A stretch of DNA of 16,373 nt from Dehalococcoidia bacterium (GTDB taxonomy: Bacteria > Chloroflexota > Dehalococcoidia > GIF9 > UBA5620). Positions 13,360-16,373 of the stretch are shown here, one piece after another. The DNA is taken from contig JADHWZ010000021.1 in the NCBI GenBank assembly GCA_016783225.1, forward strand, positions 1-16,373, read 5' to 3'. Every line of letters begins with the position of its first letter. Within the stretch, counting starts at the first letter, position 1. Under the pieces are notes generated by a model. That model searched no databases, was not told where the DNA came from, and saw only the letters and a program-made list of their open reading frames with translations. The position numbers were made by a program, and so were the translations under genes.

Positions 13360-14808
13360 TTAGCTCCTGAGGGCAGCCTTGAAATGCGAATATCGACTGA
13401 GGTTCACTATGGCTCTAGCTGCCCTTTCCATGGAGGTGAAAACCGGTATTGAAGCTTGGGATAGTCTGCGTTCTATCTGGATACGCGCTGCGTCTGAGGG
13501 CCCAGGTGGTAGGACGCTCACCAGCGGCTTGTCCTGCTTGGCTCTCAGATCTATGAGAACATCATTGATAGCTTCTATTTGCTCCCATGGGAAATAGTCG
13601 AGGAGCATCCCCATATCTTCTTGCACCAATACAAGGTCGATAGCCGAGTCGGCAAGAACAAGTTCGATGGCTTGTCTGAGAGTTGTGAGGCTACCAGCGG
13701 CCTGGCTGACATCCACGGGGTTGTGCAAAATACTTCCTGCCTGGCCTAGGAGGCTAGTCAACCTTTGTCTGGTTGACGGGGAAAGGGGTGGCATGGGAAG
13801 TCCAAGCTCAGTACAGGTATCGCTGGCTGAGACGGCGATACCACCACCGCCGTCAGCCAGTCCGCATACGACAGCTATGCCTTTGCCTCGCCATTGCTGA
13901 AGCTGTTGAAAGATCAGCAGAGTATCAGCTAGCTCCTCGAGGCTGCGGACTTCAATGGCGCCACCTTGCTTCAGAGCTGCCGACCATACAGCTGCTGAAC
14001 TGGTCAAAGAGCCAGTGTGAGACTTGGCTGCTGCTGCGCCCGCTTCGGTTCTGCCAGCTTTCCAGGCAATCACAGGTTTGACCTTAGTTACCTCCGCGAT
14101 TGTATTGAGCAGGAGGGAACCATTCCGAACTCCTTCGAGATAGGCGCCTATGACGGAGGTCTTTGGGTCAGCAGCCATGTACTTCAGAGAATCGATACTG
14201 TCTAGATCGATACCATTCCCGAAGCTAATTCCTTTGCTGTATTTGATGCCTCGGGCTATCCCAAGCTCAACTAGCTGGCCACTGATGCCGCCGCTTTGGG
14301 AAATGAAGCCTACTGTACCGCTTTCACCTATCGTTCCCCCCGGGCCACAGGGTATCTTCCACTCGGGGCAATACACGCCAAGGCAGTTAGGCCCGATGAT
14401 GCGGAAGCCGCCTTGTTGCGCCTTGCTTACCATCTCCTCTTCCAGCTTGCATCCTATGTCGTCACCTATCTCCTTGAAACCAGCGGTAAAAAAAGCCACG
14501 GCCTTTACCTTCTTCGTTGGGCAGTCATCCAGTAGGCTAGGTGCGGCTTCTCTGGGGATACACACGATGGCGTAATCTACAGTCCCTGGGATTGCCCTGA
14601 GGCTGGGATAGATTTTCAGACCCAGGACTTCACCTCCGTTGGGATTGACTGGATAGATATTACCGGTGTACCCGGCATCTACAACGGCTTTTACCCAGTA
14701 GTAGCCGGCTTTCCTCTTATCTTGCGAAGCACCGACAACGGCGATCGATTCTGGGTAGAAGATATGGTGGAATTCCTGAAGCAGGTTTCTGGAGGATGAT
14801 TCAGTCAT
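13360..14808 (-). CDS. NDP-forming acyl-CoA synthetase, alpha-subunit-type (CoA-binding and succinyl-CoA ligase-like domains)
   Basis: NDP-forming acyl-CoA synthetases convert acyl-CoA, phosphate and ADP to acid, CoA and ATP, or the reverse. The 482-residue protein has the CoA-binding Rossmann domain (about 14-110; YPESIAVVGAS, IYPVNPN). A ligase domain with IGPNCLGV (138-145) and SQSGGISGQ (170-178) follows, then KSHTGSLTSS, where His264 is the expected phosphohistidine. The ATP-grasp beta domain is missing, so a separate beta subunit is needed; none is in the window. The ATG lies only about 20 nt past a strong terminator and has no visible ribosome binding site. Acyl substrate is unknown. 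Confidence 0.87.
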   Translation of the reverse strand: MTESSSRNLLQEFHHIFYPESIAVVGASQDKRKAGYYWVKAVVDAGYTGNIYPVNPNGGEVLGLKIYPSLRAIPGTVDYAIVCIPREAAPSLLDDCPTKKVKAVAFFTAGFKEIGDDIGCKLEEEMVSKAQQGGFRIIGPNCLGVYCPEWKIPCGPGGTIGESGTVGFISQSGGISGQLVELGIARGIKYSKGISFGNGIDLDSIDSLKYMAADPKTSVIGAYLEGVRNGSLLLNTIAEVTKVKPVIAWKAGRTEAGAAAAKSHTGSLTSSAAVWSAALKQGGAIEVRSLEELADTLLIFQQLQQWRGKGIAVVCGLADGGGGIAVSASDTCTELGLPMPPLSPSTRQRLTSLLGQAGSILHNPVDVSQAAGSLTTLRQAIELVLADSAIDLVLVQEDMGMLLDYFPWEQIEAINDVLIDLRAKQDKPLVSVLPPGPSDAARIQIERRLSQASIPVFTSMERAARAIVNLSRYSHFKAALRS

Positions 14809-14826
14809 CGACTAGGATTTTAACCG

Positions 14827-14862
14827 AAAAAGGCTGGGCGGTGCAAAGAACCGCCCAGCCTT
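14827..14862 (-). terminator. Intrinsic terminator after the formate-tetrahydrofolate ligase gene
   Basis: A perfect 13-bp stem, AAGGCTGGGCGGT (14830-14842) with ACCGCCCAGCCTT (14850-14862), encloses the 7-nt loop 14843-14849. Reading the minus strand, the last stem bases run into TTTTTC, a standard U-tract. It separates the ligase gene from the acyl-CoA synthetase gene on the same strand. Confidence 0.9.
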
Positions 14863-14881
14863 AAGGCGATCTTGGCGCCGT

Positions 14882-16373
14882 CTAGAACAACCCCTGTACT
14901 TTCCCCGTCTTGGTGTCGATATCTACTTTTCTAAAGGCAGGGTCGGAGCTGGTGCCCGGCATCAGGCTAATGGCTCCAGCGCATGGGCAGAGGAATTTCG
15001 CGCCGGAATAAATCAGCACATCGCGAATGGGCAGCGTCCACCCCTTGGGGACGCCCTTAACAGCGGGATCGTGTGTCAGGCTCAGGTGGGTTTTTACCAT
15101 CATGGTAGCGTACTCGTCATATTTGGAGTCGCCTTCAAGCATCTTGGCCTTCGCTTCGGCATCGGGGGTCCAGGAGACACCATCGGCTCCGTAGACTACC
15201 TTGGCAATCTTGTCCACCCGTTCCCGTAGTTTCATTTCCGTGGGGTAGAGGAACTTGAAATCACCTTTCTCTTCGCAGGCTTCCATCACAGTGTCGGCCA
15301 GCTCCAGGGCGCCATCGCCGCCATCGGCCCAGTGGCTGGACACGGCACAGCGTGCCCCGGCCGCCTCGGCTGCCTTTCGTACCATGGCGATCTCTTCTTT
15401 GGTATCCGTGTGGAACGAGTTGACGCACACTACTGGGTTGATGCCTGACGCCCTGATCGTGTTGATGTGGTGCAGCATATTGGGCAAGCCCTTCTCCAGG
15501 AGCCCAAGGTCTTCCTTGGTGTAGGATTCGGGCAGGGGCCGACCAGCTACTACTTTGGGTCCGCCGCCGTGCATCTTCAGCGCCCTGATGGTGGTGGTGA
15601 GCACTGAGACGTGTGGCTTGAGACCGCTGAAGCGACACTTGACGTTCCAGAACTTCTCGAAGCCGATATCTGCGGCAAAGCCGCTCTCGGTAACATGGTA
15701 GTCAAACATCTTGAGGCCAATGCGGTCGCCGATGATGGATGATTGGCCCACGGCGATGTTGGCGAAGGGGCCAGCATGCACCATGCAGGGTTGATACTCC
15801 ACCGTGCACATCAGTGTGGGATTGATGGTGTTGCGCATCCAGGCGGTCATGGCGCCTCCCACCTCCAGGTCGCCGGTAGTGACGACATTGCCCTCCATGT
15901 CAAAAGCCACCGTAATCTCATTCATTCTGCGGCGCAGGTCTGCCAGGTCTGTGACAATTGATAGCATAGCCATAAGTTCGGAGCCGACGGCGATGCCGAA
16001 CTTCGATTGCATGGTATAGCCGTCCATGCGGCCGCCGAGACCTATGACGATGTTCCTCAGGCTCTGGGCGCAGAAGTCCATGATCCAGCCCATTTCCACT
16101 CTGGTGGGATCAATATTGAGGCGGCGCATCCTGGTGCGCTTCTGTAACTCGGCATCATCGTAATTACGCTCGTGCTGCATTCTGGCGGTGACTGCCACCA
16201 TGGCCAGGTTGTGAGCGTTCATTATGTCGTTGATGTCGCCGGTAAGCCCCATGGAGAATTCGGTCATGGGGATGAGCAGTGCATTGCCGCCGCCAGCAGC
16301 CGTCCCTTTGATATTCATGGTTGGACCACCTGATGGCTGGCGTATACAGCCGCCCACGTTCTTGCCCCGCTTT
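14882..16373 (-). CDS. fhs: Formate-tetrahydrofolate ligase, N terminus beyond the window
   Basis: The enzyme makes 10-formyltetrahydrofolate from formate, ATP and tetrahydrofolate, the first step of the methyl branch of the Wood-Ljungdahl pathway. The frame stays open to the right edge (KRGKNV before [11 protein letters not shown]), so the initiator and P-loop are missing only because the window stops. Visible family blocks are [78 protein letters not shown] and the C-terminal [14 protein letters not shown]. Several blocks depart from common versions, for example [11 protein letters not shown] for the usual LREPSLGP, and [17 protein letters not shown] near the end. This points to a divergent subgroup. 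The corrinoid operon nearby fits a methyl-corrinoid metabolism. Confidence 0.93.
   Translation of the reverse strand, partial: KRGKNVGGCIRQPSGGPTMNIKGTAAGGGNALLIPMTEFSMGLTGDINDIMNAHNLAMVAVTARMQHERNYDDAELQKRTRMRRLNIDPTRVEMGWIMDFCAQSLRNIVIGLGGRMDGYTMQSKFGIAVGSELMAMLSIVTDLADLRRRMNEITVAFDMEGNVVTTGDLEVGGAMTAWMRNTINPTLMCTVEYQPCMVHAGPFANIAVGQSSIIGDRIGLKMFDYHVTESGFAADIGFEKFWNVKCRFSGLKPHVSVLTTTIRALKMHGGGPKVVAGRPLPESYTKEDLGLLEKGLPNMLHHINTIRASGINPVVCVNSFHTDTKEEIAMVRKAAEAAGARCAVSSHWADGGDGALELADTVMEACEEKGDFKFLYPTEMKLRERVDKIAKVVYGADGVSWTPDAEAKAKMLEGDSKYDEYATMMVKTHLSLTHDPAVKGVPKGWTLPIRDVLIYSGAKFLCPCAGAISLMPGTSSDPAFRKVDIDTKTGKVQGLF

Noticed and set aside
1..16373. CRISPR array, tRNA, rRNA, phage or defence genes
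   Set aside because: I saw no regularly spaced repeats, no tRNA-like cloverleaf or rRNA signature, and all long frames are accounted for by transport, metabolic and IS genes.

Overview
The window looks like a chromosomal segment from an anaerobic bacterium of mid-range GC. A Chloroflexota lineage near the Dehalococcoidia is my best guess. The reason is a cobalamin-riboswitch-led btuF-btuC-btuD-cbiB-cobD-...-cobT-cobS run, similar to the corrinoid salvage operon of Dehalococcoides, with a formate-tetrahydrofolate ligase nearby. No rRNA or taxonomic marker is present, so this assignment is inference.

Region 1 (1-8800, all minus strand) is one long cobalamin operon. In transcription order it holds a putative promoter, a cobalamin riboswitch with an apparent terminator/antiterminator switch, btuF, btuC, btuD, cbiB, a threonine-phosphate decarboxylase (cobD), cobQ, cobO, cobT and the first 160 codons of cobS, which runs off the left edge. 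Most junctions overlap or are nearly abutting; the exception is a 100-nt gap between btuF and btuC. Together the genes import corrinoids, adenosylate them, amidate cobyric acid, attach the aminopropanol arm, activate the lower ligand and join the nucleotide loop. CobU and a CobC-type phosphatase are not seen and may lie beyond the left edge.

Region 2 (8800-11150) is accessory DNA. Two diverged left ends of IS256-type insertion sequences, in the same orientation, flank a minus-strand 14-helix MFS efflux gene. Both relics keep a leader hairpin that pairs the transposase ribosome binding site and ends next to the ATG.

Region 3 (11151-11957) is a plus-strand short-chain dehydrogenase with its own extended -10 promoter candidate. 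It converges with the next operon across a 131-nt gap that contains hairpins.

Region 4 (12089-16373, minus strand) holds, in transcription order, formate-tetrahydrofolate ligase (N terminus beyond the right edge), a strong intrinsic terminator, an alpha-subunit-type NDP-forming acyl-CoA synthetase, a DUF2905 membrane protein and queA.

I see no CRISPR array, rRNA, tRNA, phage or defence locus. The most unusual signals are small regulatory structures: the riboswitch switch, a leader-peptide candidate before btuC, and the conserved hairpin in the IS relics.
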